Assembly: GCA_013141065.1 (NCBI GenBank)
Contig: JABFRR010000002.1
Coordinates: 89,927 to 153,926, forward strand
Direction: 5' to 3'
DNA length: 64,000 nt
DNA from: Bacteriovoracaceae bacterium
GTDB lineage: Bacteria; Bdellovibrionota; Bacteriovoracia; Bacteriovoracales; Bacteriovoracaceae
Shown piece after piece: positions 35,513 through 45,162 of the stretch. The position numbers and the translations under genes are program-made. Each line of letters starts with the position of its first letter. Position 1 is the first letter of the stretch. Below the pieces are notes generated by a model. The model did no database searches. It was not told the origin of the DNA and worked only from the letters and a program-made list of their open reading frames with translations.

Positions 35513-37450
35513 TTATTTGTAACTTCTTTGGGTTAATTTAACGAACTCGAACTTTAATTCTTCTATGTGGCGCAGAGGTTTTTGGTCTAAACCTTGGTAC
35601 TCCCAAGCAGCGACGTGACAAAACTCTTCATCATTTCTCATTGCTTCGTTTTCTGGAGTTTGAGACTCTTCTCTAAAGTGGCCACCACATGACTCTTTTC
35701 TTTCAAGCGCATCGAGGGCCATCAGTTCACCAAGTTCTAAAAAGTCTGCCACACGTCCAGCTTTTTCAAGCTCAGTGTTAACATCCACATCAGTTCCCGT
35801 GACTTTTACATTGCTCCAGAATTCTTTTTTAAGTTCTTGGATAGTGCTAATGGCACTGATTAAGCCTTTTTCATTACGGGCCATACCGACATGGTCCCAC
35901 ATAATTTTTCCAAGCGCACGGTGAAATTCATCGACTGTTTTTTTCCCATTAATCGCGAGAAGTTTTTGGTATTTTTCTTTAGAGTCAGTTAATGATTTTT
36001 CAAATTCAGGGTGAGCAAGATCAATTTTGTCGAACTTGTTAGTCGCAAAATAATCCCCGATCGTATATGGAATAACGAAATAGCCATCAGCGAGTCCTTG
36101 CATAAGTGCTGAAGCCCCTAGGCGATTGGCCCCATGGTCAGAGAAGTTTGCTTCTCCTAAGACAAATAATCCTGGAATATTACTCATCAAATTGTAATCA
36201 ACCCAAAGGCCACCCATTGTGTAGTGAATTGCCGGATAAATCATCATAGGTGTTTTGTAAGGATTTTGATCTGTAATTCGCTCGTACATATCAAAAAGAT
36301 TTCCGTACTTCGCTCTGATTTTATCTTCGCCATCTCGTTTAATGGCATCAGCAAAATCCAAATAAACGGCCATTCCTGTTTGAGAGACTCCACGTCCTTC
36401 ATCACAGACAAGTTTAGCATTTCTTGAAGCCACATCTCTTGGGACTAGATTTCCAAAAGAAGGATAAATTCGCTCTAAGTAATAATCTCTTTCTGCTTCC
36501 GGTATTTCAGTAGGATTTCTTTTGTCACCTTTTACTTTTGGTACCCAAACGCGGCCATCATTTCGAAGAGACTCAGACATTAAAGTCAGCTTTGATTGAT
36601 GGTCTCCAGAGACGGGGATACAAGTCGGGTGAATTTGAGTGAAACATGGGTTTCCAAAATAAGCACCTTTTTTATAGGCCCTAAAAGCAGCCGAGGCGTT
36701 TGAAGCTTTGGCGTTTGTAGACAAGAAATACACATTTCCATATCCACCAGTTGCTAATAAGACAGCGTCTGCAGTGTGTTTTTCGAAGGCACCCGTTGAA
36801 AGGTTTCTCATGATTACACCACGAGCTTTTCCGTCAACGATCACGAGCTCGACCATCTCACGACGTGTATAACTTTTAATTTTTCCGTTATGCACTTCTT
36901 TCATCATGGCCGAATAGGCACCTAATAAAAGTTGCTGACCAGTTTGTCCGCGGGCATAAAACGTTCTTGAAACTTGAGCACCACCAAAAGATCTGTTGGA
37001 TAATGTTCCACCGTATTCACGAGCAAAGGGAACCCCTTGGGCCACACACTGATCGATAATGTTATTAGCGACTTCTGCCAATCGGTGAACGTTTGATTCA
37101 CGAGCGCGGTAGTCACCACCTTTAACTGTGTCATAAAAAAGCCGGTAAACAGAGTCACCGTCGTTAGTATAATTTTTAGCAGCGTTTATTCCCCCTTGGG
37201 CCGCGATTGAGTGAGCGCGACGAGGAGAATCTTGAATACAAAAAGTTGTGACGTTATAACCAAGCTCTGCCAAAGAAGCAGCAGCTGAGCCTCCCGCTAG
37301 ACCTGTTCCAACGATGATAACAGAATATTTTCTTTTGTTAGCAGCATTGACGATTTTGAGATTAAATTTATGCGTACTCCATCTTTCACCGATAGGGCCC
37401 GCCGGAACTTTGCCATCTAATTTTTTAATTTTATCATTTAATGGAGACAT
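35513..37450 (-). CDS. sdhA: succinate dehydrogenase/fumarate reductase flavoprotein subunit
   Basis: 645 residues. The FAD-binding Rossmann motif is [20 protein letters not shown]; the histidine for covalent FAD is in [17 protein letters not shown]; the active-site arginine region is [17 protein letters not shown]. The enzyme oxidises succinate to fumarate in the TCA cycle, or the reverse. The length and the two subunits around it fit a type B, di-heme complex. It follows sdhC by 1-2 nt, so translation is likely coupled. Confidence 0.96.
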   Translation of the reverse strand: MSPLNDKIKKLDGKVPAGPIGERWSTHKFNLKIVNAANKRKYSVIIVGTGLAGGSAAASLAELGYNVTTFCIQDSPRRAHSIAAQGGINAAKNYTNDGDSVYRLFYDTVKGGDYRARESNVHRLAEVANNIIDQCVAQGVPFAREYGGTLSNRSFGGAQVSRTFYARGQTGQQLLLGAYSAMMKEVHNGKIKSYTRREMVELVIVDGKARGVIMRNLSTGAFEKHTADAVLLATGGYGNVYFLSTNAKASNASAAFRAYKKGAYFGNPCFTQIHPTCIPVSGDHQSKLTLMSESLRNDGRVWVPKVKGDKRNPTEIPEAERDYYLERIYPSFGNLVPRDVASRNAKLVCDEGRGVSQTGMAVYLDFADAIKRDGEDKIRAKYGNLFDMYERITDQNPYKTPMMIYPAIHYTMGGLWVDYNLMSNIPGLFVLGEANFSDHGANRLGASALMQGLADGYFVIPYTIGDYFATNKFDKIDLAHPEFEKSLTDSKEKYQKLLAINGKKTVDEFHRALGKIMWDHVGMARNEKGLISAISTIQELKKEFWSNVKVTGTDVDVNTELEKAGRVADFLELGELMALDALERKESCGGHFREESQTPENEAMRNDEEFCHVAAWEYQGLDQKPLRHIEELKFEFVKLTQRSYK

Positions 37451-37451
37451 A

Positions 37452-38126
37452 TTATTTTACTCCTTGTAAGTAACAGAAGATTGGAAAACTTGAAAATCCT
37501 ACCGCCACAATTATTCCAAAAGCGAACGAAGCGAATTTTATTTTAGGCATATACTTCGGGTGATTTAATCCGAGAGATTGAAACGCTGACCAAAAACCAT
37601 GGCTGACGTGAACACCCAAAGTGGCAACACAGACAATATAAAAAAGCACATGTAGTGGATCTTGGAAGTACTCGACCGTTGTACGGTACATGTCTCTCAT
37701 TATAATCCCACCAACTTCAGTATCGTAGTGAGTTCCAAATTTTAAATTGATTATGTGTAAAACCAAAAAGAGAAGTGTAATGGCACCTGAAATAGGCATT
37801 GTTGAAGAAGCGAGTGTTGATCCTCTTCCTGATTTTGTTCGCGAGTGATATTCCACAGGCCTTGCTCTTTTATTTTCCAAAACAAGTTTTACGGCCATAA
37901 AAATATGCGACAGAAAAATCAGCCCGAGAATCAGTTCAGCCAAATAAATAAGCGGATTACTTGTAAGAGTGTACGAATACTTATTAAAAGCATCAGGACT
38001 AACAAACAGTAAAAAGTTTCCAAGCATGTGAGTTAAGACAAAACCGCATAACAATAAACCAGTGATACCCATAATCTGCTTTTTGGTCACAGAGTTAAGA
38101 GGTGAGGACGAACTTTTAGAACTCAT
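37452..38126 (-). CDS. sdhC: succinate dehydrogenase cytochrome b subunit
   Basis: 224 residues with five membrane spans ([98 protein letters not shown]). Histidines in spans 1, 2, 3 and 4 can bind the two hemes of the b558-type anchor. This single large anchor replaces the SdhC/SdhD pair of E. coli. It is the first gene of the operon, with a 155-bp divergent gap to rimB that should hold both promoters. Confidence 0.93.
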   Translation of the reverse strand: MSSKSSSSPLNSVTKKQIMGITGLLLCGFVLTHMLGNFLLFVSPDAFNKYSYTLTSNPLIYLAELILGLIFLSHIFMAVKLVLENKRARPVEYHSRTKSGRGSTLASSTMPISGAITLLFLVLHIINLKFGTHYDTEVGGIIMRDMYRTTVEYFQDPLHVLFYIVCVATLGVHVSHGFWSAFQSLGLNHPKYMPKIKFASFAFGIIVAVGFSSFPIFCYLQGVK

Positions 38127-38281
38127 AAGAAATTGCCCCTTTGAAAGTTTAGATAAAATTGTGATCTGAGTTTATAATAACTGATCGACATCGTTAGGTT
38201 AAGAAGAATTAAGAGCTGCAAAAGAGAAATCTAATTCATAAATAAGTTCTTTTTTGCCTCATTTAAATCACTTTTCAAATC

Positions 38282-38776
38282 ATGAATCAAAGCTATATCC
38301 TAGCTAAGGAAATTAGAGAACATAGGATCGATGTGAAAGAGACCAAACAGGATTGTGAATTTGTAGGATGGCGCGAAGAAGTCAGCTTGCCGGACTTTAA
38401 ATTAAAAAACTTGAAAGCGAAGATTGACACAGGGGCAAAAACATCGGCCTTACACGCTGATAATATTGAGATTGTTTCTGTTAAAGGAAAAAAGTTTGTA
38501 AAGTTTACGTTCACCTCCGAAAGTGGAGAACACCATACTATCAAATCACCCTTTATAGTAGAACGCTCAATCCGTAGCTCAAACGGAGACAAGACCATAA
38601 GGCCCGTGGTGAAAACAGAGATAAAAATGGGAAAACATTGTTTTGATATTGAAGTCACATTGATCAATAGAGGAATGATGGGTTTTAAAATGCTCATAGG
38701 CCGTGAGGCTTTAATTGGGAGATTCCTGATAAACCCGGCCAAGCACAATCTCCTCAAACCTAAAAAGGAAAGCTAA
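38282..38776 (+). CDS. rimB: RimK-associated retropepsin-like protease
   Basis: 164 residues. The aspartic-protease motif [15 protein letters not shown] and the later LIGREAL mark the DUF785/RimB family of retropepsin-like proteins, often annotated as ATP-dependent zinc protease. In Pseudomonas RimB trims the poly-glutamate added by RimK to ribosomal protein S6. It lies 2 nt upstream of rimK, which supports that role. The start used is the ATG at 38282; the first 25 residues are not conserved and a later start is possible. Confidence 0.85.
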   Translation: MNQSYILAKEIREHRIDVKETKQDCEFVGWREEVSLPDFKLKNLKAKIDTGAKTSALHADNIEIVSVKGKKFVKFTFTSESGEHHTIKSPFIVERSIRSSNGDKTIRPVVKTEIKMGKHCFDIEVTLINRGMMGFKMLIGREALIGRFLINPAKHNLLKPKKES

Positions 38777-38778
38777 TC

Positions 38779-39681
38779 ATGAAAATCGCGATTTTATCCC
38801 GCAGCACTAGCTTGTACTCTACAAAAAGATTAATGGAAGCTGGTAAGGCCAGAGGTCATGAGATCGAAGTCATTGATACTCTAAAATGTTACATGGACAT
38901 CACCTCTACCAAGCCTTTAGTTCATTATCAAAATAGAGTTCTCGATCAATTTGATGCGATTATTCCTCGAATTGGTGCGAGTGTGACTTTTTATGGAACT
39001 GCCGTCATCAGACAATTTGAAATGATGGGAGTTTTTTCTCTCAATGAAAGTGTGGCCATTTCTCGCTCGAGAGATAAACTTCGCTCACTTCAACTTCTCT
39101 CGAGAAAAGGGCTAGGTTTACCCATAACAGGTTTTGCTCATTCGACAAAAATGACAAGTGATCTCATTAAACTTGTTGGTGGATCCCCCCTAGTGATTAA
39201 GCTTTTAGAAGGAACTCAAGGTAAAGGTGTTGTTCTTGCTGAAACAGACTCAGCAGCAGAATCGGTTATTGATGCATTTCGCGAGATGGATGCCAATATT
39301 TTAGTTCAGGAATTTATTAAAGAAGCCAGAGGAACTGATATTAGATGTTTTGTGGTTGGTGACCAAGTTGTGGCATCAATGCAAAGAACTGCTAAGCCCG
39401 GTGAATTCAGATCTAATCTGCATCGTGGTGGAACAGCAAAAATTATAGAAATTACTGCTGAAGAACGTCAGGCTGCCCTCGATGCCACAAAAGCATTAGG
39501 TCTCAACTTGGCCGGAGTAGACATGCTTAGGTCTAGTAGAGGCCCGCTCATTATGGAAGTTAACTCAAGTCCCGGACTCAATGGAATAGAGACGGCCACA
39601 GGTAAAGATGTCGCCGGTATGATTATTGAGTATCTCGAAGCGATGGATAAAAATTCCACTGCGACCAAAGGCAATGGTTAA
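38779..39681 (+). CDS. rimK: ribosomal protein S6 glutamate ligase
   Basis: 300 residues with an ATP-grasp fold: [40 protein letters not shown] (ATP loop), [37 protein letters not shown] and [14 protein letters not shown] for metal binding. RimK adds glutamate to the C-terminus of ribosomal protein S6 and alters the ribosome; the length and motifs fit RimK proper rather than LysX. It is coupled to rimB upstream. Two small genes follow closely and may belong to the same operon. Confidence 0.93.
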   Translation: MKIAILSRSTSLYSTKRLMEAGKARGHEIEVIDTLKCYMDITSTKPLVHYQNRVLDQFDAIIPRIGASVTFYGTAVIRQFEMMGVFSLNESVAISRSRDKLRSLQLLSRKGLGLPITGFAHSTKMTSDLIKLVGGSPLVIKLLEGTQGKGVVLAETDSAAESVIDAFREMDANILVQEFIKEARGTDIRCFVVGDQVVASMQRTAKPGEFRSNLHRGGTAKIIEITAEERQAALDATKALGLNLAGVDMLRSSRGPLIMEVNSSPGLNGIETATGKDVAGMIIEYLEAMDKNSTATKGNG

Positions 39682-39686
39682 TAATT

Positions 39687-39941
39687 TTGCAAATAAAAGA
39701 GTTTCCCGCCGAATATTTTATTAAACTCGAAGGCCAAGATTTTCTCTTAGGAAGACTGTCGATTAATAAAATGAATTCTAGTTTTTGGGTCGAAATAGAT
39801 ATTGTAACCAAAGAATCAAAAAAAATTTATGCCCATGTCGGCAACCTCTATAATATGTCTGATGTCGATGAAGCAATCACCAATTCAGTTCAGATGTTAT
39901 CAAGTTACTTGACTAAAAAAACTAAGCTTCAGACTTTCTAA
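39687..39941 (+). CDS. small protein of unknown function
   Basis: 84 residues from a TTG codon 6 nt after rimK, so the start is not certain. It is acidic, with beta-like first half and helical end (VDEAITNSVQMLSSYLTKK). No motif or signal is recognised. The short gaps on both sides suggest it is in the rimBK transcript. Confidence 0.45.
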   Translation: MQIKEFPAEYFIKLEGQDFLLGRLSINKMNSSFWVEIDIVTKESKKIYAHVGNLYNMSDVDEAITNSVQMLSSYLTKKTKLQTF

Positions 39942-39942
39942 G

Positions 39943-40536
39943 ATGAATAAGTTATTATTAATAATTGTTGCAGCTTCATTTATATTTTTTTTAAATAAAA
40001 ATAAATTTAGCCATTATCAAGCTGCAGGACCTTTTCTTGCTCCTAAACAAGTCGTTCTTGAAATTCCTAAAAAATTAATGGCGCCACCAAGTTTTCAAAT
40101 CATGGCCACACATAGTTATGAACTCACTGCCATGATAATGTCGAAAAGTAGATACTGGTTAGATGGGCCTTCTAAATTATCTCCAGTTGATTTTGTTTTA
40201 GCCTGGGGGCCACTTACAAAAAAAAATTACCTTTCAAAAATAAACTACTCTCAGTGGGGGAGATGGTATTATTTTAATTATAGAGAGTCTGAAGATTTCA
40301 TGATTAATGAAGAAGATATTACGAGTAATAGTGCGAACACTCATATTATTCCTGATTTTTCTAAACCTTTTTTGAAAAAACAAATATTGAATTTTAAAGA
40401 AGGACAAGTCGTGAGATTAATTGGATATCTTGTCACTGTTACCAGAGAAGGGGAAACACTTTGGGAGTCTTCGACAGTAAGGACAGATACTGGAGCAGGT
40501 GCCTGTGAAGTTTTCTATGTCACTGGTGCCTATTAA
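39943..40536 (+). CDS. membrane-anchored protein of unknown function
   Basis: 197 residues with one N-terminal hydrophobic anchor (KLLLIIVAASFIFFLN) and a soluble remainder that ends with CEVFYVTGAY. It contains SPVDFVLAWGPLTKKNYLSK and INYSQWGRWYYF. I have seen similar sequences described only as hypothetical proteins. It begins 1 nt after the preceding gene and ends overlapping the convergent hemN gene by 4 nt. Confidence 0.5.
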   Translation: MNKLLLIIVAASFIFFLNKNKFSHYQAAGPFLAPKQVVLEIPKKLMAPPSFQIMATHSYELTAMIMSKSRYWLDGPSKLSPVDFVLAWGPLTKKNYLSKINYSQWGRWYYFNYRESEDFMINEEDITSNSANTHIIPDFSKPFLKKQILNFKEGQVVRLIGYLVTVTREGETLWESSTVRTDTGAGACEVFYVTGAY

Positions 40537-41891
40537 ATAGACTGGCTGAATTTTGTTTTGTTAATTTGTTGTCTCAAGTGATAATCAAAGCTCATTGCTA
40601 CATTTCTGACAAAACCCATTCCTCGTGGTGAAATTGTAATGAGATCATCATCTATTTCAATGATTCCATCTTTTTCTAATAATGAAAGTTCTTGCTTTAT
40701 CTCGTCCCAAAAAGGAAGACTTTCTTTGTTTAATAACGAAACTTGATTATTGCACATCAGTTCTGAAATAATTCTCTGAATATTGATATCATCTTCATTG
40801 TGACTATGACCTAATTCCAAGGGAAGCTCACCTGCAGCTATTTTATCTTTATAAGATTTTAGGTCTTTCATGTTTTGCACAAAACTCATCGAAGAATCAG
40901 AAATAGAAGTTGGCCCCAGTCCAATCAAAATTGAGGATTTTTTGTCGACGTAACCCATAAAGTTTCGCTGTAATTTATTTTCCACTTTGGCACGGTAGAG
41001 ATAGCTGGAAGGAAGTGCAAAGTGATCCATCCCCACATCTTCGTAGCCATTTTCCAAAAGAAGTTTTTTTCCAGATTCATAAAGATCTCTTTTTAATTCA
41101 GGAGAAGGAAGGTCAATCTCATGAATTAGCCTTTGATTTTTAATTTTATCAGGCAAGTGAGCGTAGCTGTAAAAAGCAATCAAGTCTGGTTTCATGATTG
41201 CTACTTTTTTTATAGTTTGAGAAATTGTGGTCAGTGATTGTTTGGGAAGTCCGTAAATGAGATCAAAATTGAGTGAAGAAAAATTAAGGGCCCGAAGACT
41301 TTCAACAAGTGCAGAGACCATTTCAGGAGACTGATCACGGTTAATAGATTTTTGAACGTCTGGATCAAAGTCCTGTATTCCGAGAGACACTCTTGCGATG
41401 CCGTTTTGAGAAAGAACTTCCAAGTGTTCACTTTGGCAAGTTCTGGGGTCAATTTCAATAGAGCCAATAAAAGAAGGAGATTTATTTATAAGTAAATTCT
41501 TCAATAAAACTTCTAAATTTTTGGGTGATAAAAAAGTGGGAGTTCCACCGCCAAAATGAAGAGAATTGATTTTCGGTGAAAAGCCCAATTTATTTTTATA
41601 AATTTGCCATTCATTTAAAAGTGCTTCCAAGAACGAATCTTCATTTTTGTGATTTTTAGTAATAATCCTATTACAGGCACAATAATAACAAAGGCTCTCG
41701 CAAAAAGGGACGTGTACGTAGAGATCGACTCCAACATCATCAAGATAGTTTTTTTTAATATGAGAAATCCAGTCTGTAGAACTTGGAGGATTAATCCAAA
41801 AGGGAACGGGGGGATAACTCGTATACCTCGGAGCTGGGCGGTTGTATTTTTGAACTAATTCTTGTTGGTTTAACATATATGGATTATGCAT
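40533..41891 (-). CDS. hemN: oxygen-independent coproporphyrinogen III dehydrogenase
   Basis: 452 residues. The radical SAM motif with the extra cysteine is CESLCYYCACNRIIT, followed by LHFGGGTPTFLSP and the SAM-binding part IEIDPRTCQ. The C-terminal HemN domain is present (AKVENKLQRNFMGYVDKKS). HemN decarboxylates coproporphyrinogen III to protoporphyrinogen IX without oxygen, in heme synthesis. The FMGY motif and the length favour true HemN over HemW. It is a single gene; the globin and di-heme SdhC nearby need its product. Confidence 0.93.
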   Translation of the reverse strand: MHNPYMLNQQELVQKYNRPAPRYTSYPPVPFWINPPSSTDWISHIKKNYLDDVGVDLYVHVPFCESLCYYCACNRIITKNHKNEDSFLEALLNEWQIYKNKLGFSPKINSLHFGGGTPTFLSPKNLEVLLKNLLINKSPSFIGSIEIDPRTCQSEHLEVLSQNGIARVSLGIQDFDPDVQKSINRDQSPEMVSALVESLRALNFSSLNFDLIYGLPKQSLTTISQTIKKVAIMKPDLIAFYSYAHLPDKIKNQRLIHEIDLPSPELKRDLYESGKKLLLENGYEDVGMDHFALPSSYLYRAKVENKLQRNFMGYVDKKSSILIGLGPTSISDSSMSFVQNMKDLKSYKDKIAAGELPLELGHSHNEDDINIQRIISELMCNNQVSLLNKESLPFWDEIKQELSLLEKDGIIEIDDDLITISPRGMGFVRNVAMSFDYHLRQQINKTKFSQSI

Positions 41892-42123
41892 TTTAAAATT
41901 TATAATAAGGATGATTTCAATCAGCTAAGGAGAATTTATTTCGGGTGCTGATAATTCACTGACAAGTGTAAGAAGTAGTTAGGTTATACTGTCATTTTAA
42001 TGACTTAGAACTTGGAAAATACGTCAAATTAGTGACTTAGGCAATGTAAGTTTAGTTATGAGATATCAAGCACATAGTTCACTTGTCCACACAGTAAGTA
42101 CTCTAAAAGGGGCTTTGAAAACT

Positions 42124-42139
42124 TGGCACGATCTCTGCA
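42124..42139 (+). promoter_or_regulatory. sigma-54 (-24/-12) promoter
   Basis: TGGCACGATCTCTGCA matches the RpoN consensus TGGCACG-N4-TTGCW with one mismatch (C for the first T of the -12 element) and the required 10-bp spacing between GG and GC. Predicted start of transcription is G42150. No enhancer-binding protein gene lies in this window. Confidence 0.75.
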
Positions 42140-42149
42140 ATGTATACTA

Positions 42150-42243
42150 GTGTGTGTGGAGAATCTATTAAAAGGATTTTTTTAGACCTCCTGTGAATGT
42201 CTCTCAAAAAGCCCATTGCTGAAATATGCACTGGGCTTTTTTG
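42150..42243 (+). ncRNA. candidate sigma-54-dependent small RNA, about 94 nt
   Basis: Between the predicted sigma-54 start and a strong terminator lie about 94 nt without a convincing open frame. The 5' part can fold (GGAGAATCT with AGACCTCC around an A/T-rich loop) and contains CCTCCT, which could pair with Shine-Dalgarno sequences. The whole stands 180 bp before the MotB-like gene, so it may also be a leader with an attenuator for that operon. It belongs to a 533-bp stretch (41892-42424) that otherwise holds no gene. Confidence 0.55.
42206..42243 (+). terminator. strong intrinsic terminator
   Basis: AAAAAGCCCA, 16-nt loop region, TGGGCTTTTTT. The 10-bp A-T flanked stem and T tract are typical. 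It closes the candidate small RNA. Confidence 0.85.
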
Positions 42244-42424
42244 TTTGTGCTTCTTCGCGAGTCACCTAATCTTTTTATTTCCCAATTATTCAGTCAACTA
42301 ATGTTTAAATCGTTTTTGTTTTCAAAGTGTTAAAAAATTCCCCTGTCCAAAATTATTTTAAAATTATGTCACAATAAGAGGATATATAATTTGCGCTCGT
42401 TATTTTTATTGAAAAAGGAATTTT

Positions 42425-44188
42425 ATGTCTTTTAATTATAAAAAAAATTCACATGATTCAGGTGATAGCTTCTGGACATCTTATTCAGATTTGTTCTTAG
42501 GCTTAAGTTCAATATTCTTACTCCTCTATGTTGTCTCTAGCATGAGGCAGGGGGCAGATACAATTAAGCAACAAGTAGTCAATGAGCAACTTGAAACGCA
42601 AGTCAGTGATTTAAAAAATCAGCTCAAAGCATATGAAGATATAAAGAATCAATACATGAAAGATTCTGCCAGTGATTCTGAAAAAGACGAATATAACGAA
42701 CTCGTTGATAAGCTTTCTTTGTTACAAGAAGAAACACAGTCTGAGAATGATAAGCTTAAAAGACAATTACTCGATAACCAAAAAAAAGAAGTCTCACTTA
42801 ATAAGTACCAACAAATGGTACGTAATATGCTTAATGCCAATAAACTTGCCAAAACAAAAATCAATACTAGGGAAGTTGTCATTGAAGAAAAATCTCAAGT
42901 TATTGCTGAAAAAGAAGATCAAGTTAATGACTTAGAAAAAGAAGTTCAGTTAAATGAAAAAAAGATTGCTGAAGGTGAGCAACAAATTCGTGAAGCTAAA
43001 GGTCAACTTGTAGACAAAGTAAAACAATTAAAAGGATTGTTTAAGGCCAACAAACTTTCTAAAGCTGCAATGGAAAAAAAGATCGCCCAAGCTAACGAAG
43101 AAAATCAAAAAAGACTTAAGGCCTTGGCCGCCGAAAAACAACAGTACCAAGCACAACTTTCTGGTGTTTCTCAAAAACTTCAAGAAGTGGCTTCAGACCT
43201 AGATCAAACCAAAGAACAACTTGATCAAAAAGCAGCTGAAGCAAGTCAGCTCGCAGGCAAGTTAACCCAAACACAAGCAGACGCTGCAGCAAGAATAGCA
43301 GGATTAAAATCAAAATTTGGAGCAGAGCAGGCGCGATTAGCGGCTGATGCAGAATCAAAAATTTCAGGAATGAAAGCGGCTTTCGGCGCCCAACAAGATA
43401 AAATGGCCGCAGATGCAGAAGCCAAAATTGCAGGCATGAAGTCAGCCTTTGGTGATCAACAGGCACGTGAACGAGCTGCTTTTCAAGGAGAGCTTGGCAA
43501 ATTGAAACTAGGTGCTGCTGAAAGAGAAAGAAGAGAAGGAGAGTTTAGAGCTGCTGCTGCTGCCAAAGAAAGAGACATGAATAACCAAATGTCTGGCCTA
43601 CAAGGCCAACTTGCTAAGGCCAAAGCTGAAATTGAAGCTCGCCAAGCAGTTGCCAAAGATATTCGCCAAAGTTTTGCTAGGGCCGGAATTAAAGCAGAAG
43701 TTAATGATGAAACTGGTGAAGTTGTCTTAGATTTTGGACAGTCATATTTTGATAGTGGTTCTGCTCAGTTAAAAAATGAAATGAAAGCCGTCATTGAAAG
43801 AGCAGTTCCAGTCTATGCAAAGTCACTTTTAGGAAATGCGAAAGTTTCTGATAAGGTTTCTGCTGTAGAAATTATCGGATTTGCTTCGCCTACCTATAAA
43901 GGTAGATTTGTTGATCCAAAGAGTAGTTCTAAAGAAGATCAAGAAGCGCTTAAATACAATATGGATTTGAGTTATTCTAGAGCTAAATCAATTTTTAATT
44001 ATATCGTTGATAATCAAAATGATCAGTCACCAACTCAAAAAAGCTTAATGTCATTGATGAAAGTCTCAGGACGAAGCTTTTTAGAAGTTGCAAAAGTTAA
44101 AGATGTTTCACCAAAAGATTTTTGTAAGGTGAATGATTGTAAAAAAGCACAGAGAGTTGTTATTAGATTTAGTATGGATAAGAAATAA
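42425..44188 (+). CDS. MotB-like stator protein with long coiled coil and OmpA-like domain
   Basis: 587 residues. The N-terminus is MotB-like: FWTSYSDLFLGLSSIFLLLY, with an Asp at 22 in the place of the proton-carrying Asp of MotB. Residues about 50-425 are predicted coiled coil, which MotB does not have, and include three 22-residue repeats (see 43277). The C-terminal part is an OmpA-like peptidoglycan-binding domain (VVLDFGQSYFDSGSAQLKN, then NMDLSYSRAKSIFNYI). By family logic it is an ion-driven wall-anchored stator, working with the MotA-like protein 40 nt downstream. No flagellar genes are near. A TATAAT box at 42385 may serve the operon besides the sigma-54 site. Confidence 0.8.
   Translation: MSFNYKKNSHDSGDSFWTSYSDLFLGLSSIFLLLYVVSSMRQGADTIKQQVVNEQLETQVSDLKNQLKAYEDIKNQYMKDSASDSEKDEYNELVDKLSLLQEETQSENDKLKRQLLDNQKKEVSLNKYQQMVRNMLNANKLAKTKINTREVVIEEKSQVIAEKEDQVNDLEKEVQLNEKKIAEGEQQIREAKGQLVDKVKQLKGLFKANKLSKAAMEKKIAQANEENQKRLKALAAEKQQYQAQLSGVSQKLQEVASDLDQTKEQLDQKAAEASQLAGKLTQTQADAAARIAGLKSKFGAEQARLAADAESKISGMKAAFGAQQDKMAADAEAKIAGMKSAFGDQQARERAAFQGELGKLKLGAAERERREGEFRAAAAAKERDMNNQMSGLQGQLAKAKAEIEARQAVAKDIRQSFARAGIKAEVNDETGEVVLDFGQSYFDSGSAQLKNEMKAVIERAVPVYAKSLLGNAKVSDKVSAVEIIGFASPTYKGRFVDPKSSSKEDQEALKYNMDLSYSRAKSIFNYIVDNQNDQSPTQKSLMSLMKVSGRSFLEVAKVKDVSPKDFCKVNDCKKAQRVVIRFSMDKK
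43277..43474 (+). repeat. three tandem 66-bp repeats in the MotB-like gene
   Basis: Units at 43277, 43343 and 43409 each code for 22 residues of the form ADAEAKIAGMKSAFGDQQ. The period of 22 fits two 11-residue (hendecad) turns and so a right-handed rather than a heptad coiled coil. Tandem units may vary in number among strains. Confidence 0.85.
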
Positions 44189-44227
44189 TAATAAGAGAAT
44201 ATCGAGATCGTAATAAGGAGTAAATTT

Positions 44228-45136
44228 ATGTCTGACCAAATTAACACTGCCCATTGGATAACATGGTTTATTACAAGTCTTCCTTGGATTATCGGAGGAG
44301 TCTTTTTCGTGGCAGCGTTTACCAGATACATCATTTTTTACACCGTTCAAAGGCATGAATGGTTTTCTGTAGAATTTGAAAAAAGAGTAAACCGCTTTGT
44401 TGAGTCTCAGAACCCTGGAGATGTAAACGATGTTTCGTTCTATGTTCTTTCTAAAAAATGGTTAGAAAAGACTTATTATGAAATTTTTGAATTGCGTGAC
44501 AGAATGCAAAGAAGAAGATCTGATAAAGTCATGAGACTGGCAGATCGAGTTTTTCTCATAAAGCAAGGATGTGCTTGGCTAGTTAAAGATATTTTGAAGC
44601 AATTAAAGTTTTTGAAGTGGACTCAAGATACACCTAAAATGCTTAACATTACAAAAACTACATTTAATCACAACCCATGCTTTAATCGTATCTTTGGAAT
44701 CTTTCCGATAAACGTTGTGAACGATCTCATTTCAATTCTTCCAGGTTTATTCGTTGTTGGTGGGGTTCTTGGAACATTCCTTGGTATTAGAGGAGGTTTA
44801 ACAGCTCTTGGTAGCATGAACATGGAAAATCTTGATGCCACAAAAAGAGTTATGGATAGCTTCTTAGCTGAAATTGCTCACGCCATGGGGGCATCAATTG
44901 TGGGTATTACTTTTTCTCTAGCAATGCACATAGTGAACACATTGTTTAACCCTGAAAGAGTTTTTGGCTCAATGATTGATAGATTTGAAAGTGCACTAGA
45001 TTTATTATGGTACAGAAGTGACAACAATCGCTTTCCAAGTAACTCAGTGGCATTTGATGAACATAAAGATCCTTCAGAGGCATTGGCAGAAGAAGCTATT
45101 AAATTAGAAACTTCTAAAACGCCTGTCGAGGCATAA
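44228..45136 (+). CDS. MotA/TolQ/ExbB-family proton channel protein
   Basis: 302 residues. There is one membrane span near residues 15-38 (WIIGGVFFVAAFTRYIIFY) and a pair of spans at about 175-245: LPGLFVVGGVLGTFLGIRGG and IAHAMGASIVGITFSLAMHI, the core of the MotA/TolQ/ExbB family. A cytoplasmic helical region of about 130 residues separates them. Members form pentamers around two MotB/TolR-type subunits and are driven by the ion gradient. The MotB-like gene is directly upstream (40 nt) and an FHA-coiled-coil gene 26 nt downstream, so one operon is likely. Confidence 0.85.
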   Translation: MSDQINTAHWITWFITSLPWIIGGVFFVAAFTRYIIFYTVQRHEWFSVEFEKRVNRFVESQNPGDVNDVSFYVLSKKWLEKTYYEIFELRDRMQRRRSDKVMRLADRVFLIKQGCAWLVKDILKQLKFLKWTQDTPKMLNITKTTFNHNPCFNRIFGIFPINVVNDLISILPGLFVVGGVLGTFLGIRGGLTALGSMNMENLDATKRVMDSFLAEIAHAMGASIVGITFSLAMHIVNTLFNPERVFGSMIDRFESALDLLWYRSDNNRFPSNSVAFDEHKDPSEALAEEAIKLETSKTPVEA

Positions 45137-45162
45137 TGATAACTGGGATGTAATGCACGGGT

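Noticed and set aside
43116-43466. Minus-strand ORF of 116 residues
   Set aside because: It is a shadow of the alanine-rich coiled coil of the MotB-like gene, with Leu-rich low complexity.
42425-45136. Zorya-type defense system from the MotA/MotB-like pair
   Set aside because: ZorC and the ZorD helicase are absent, the coiled coil is in the MotB-like and not in the MotA-like protein, and FHA partners are not part of Zorya.
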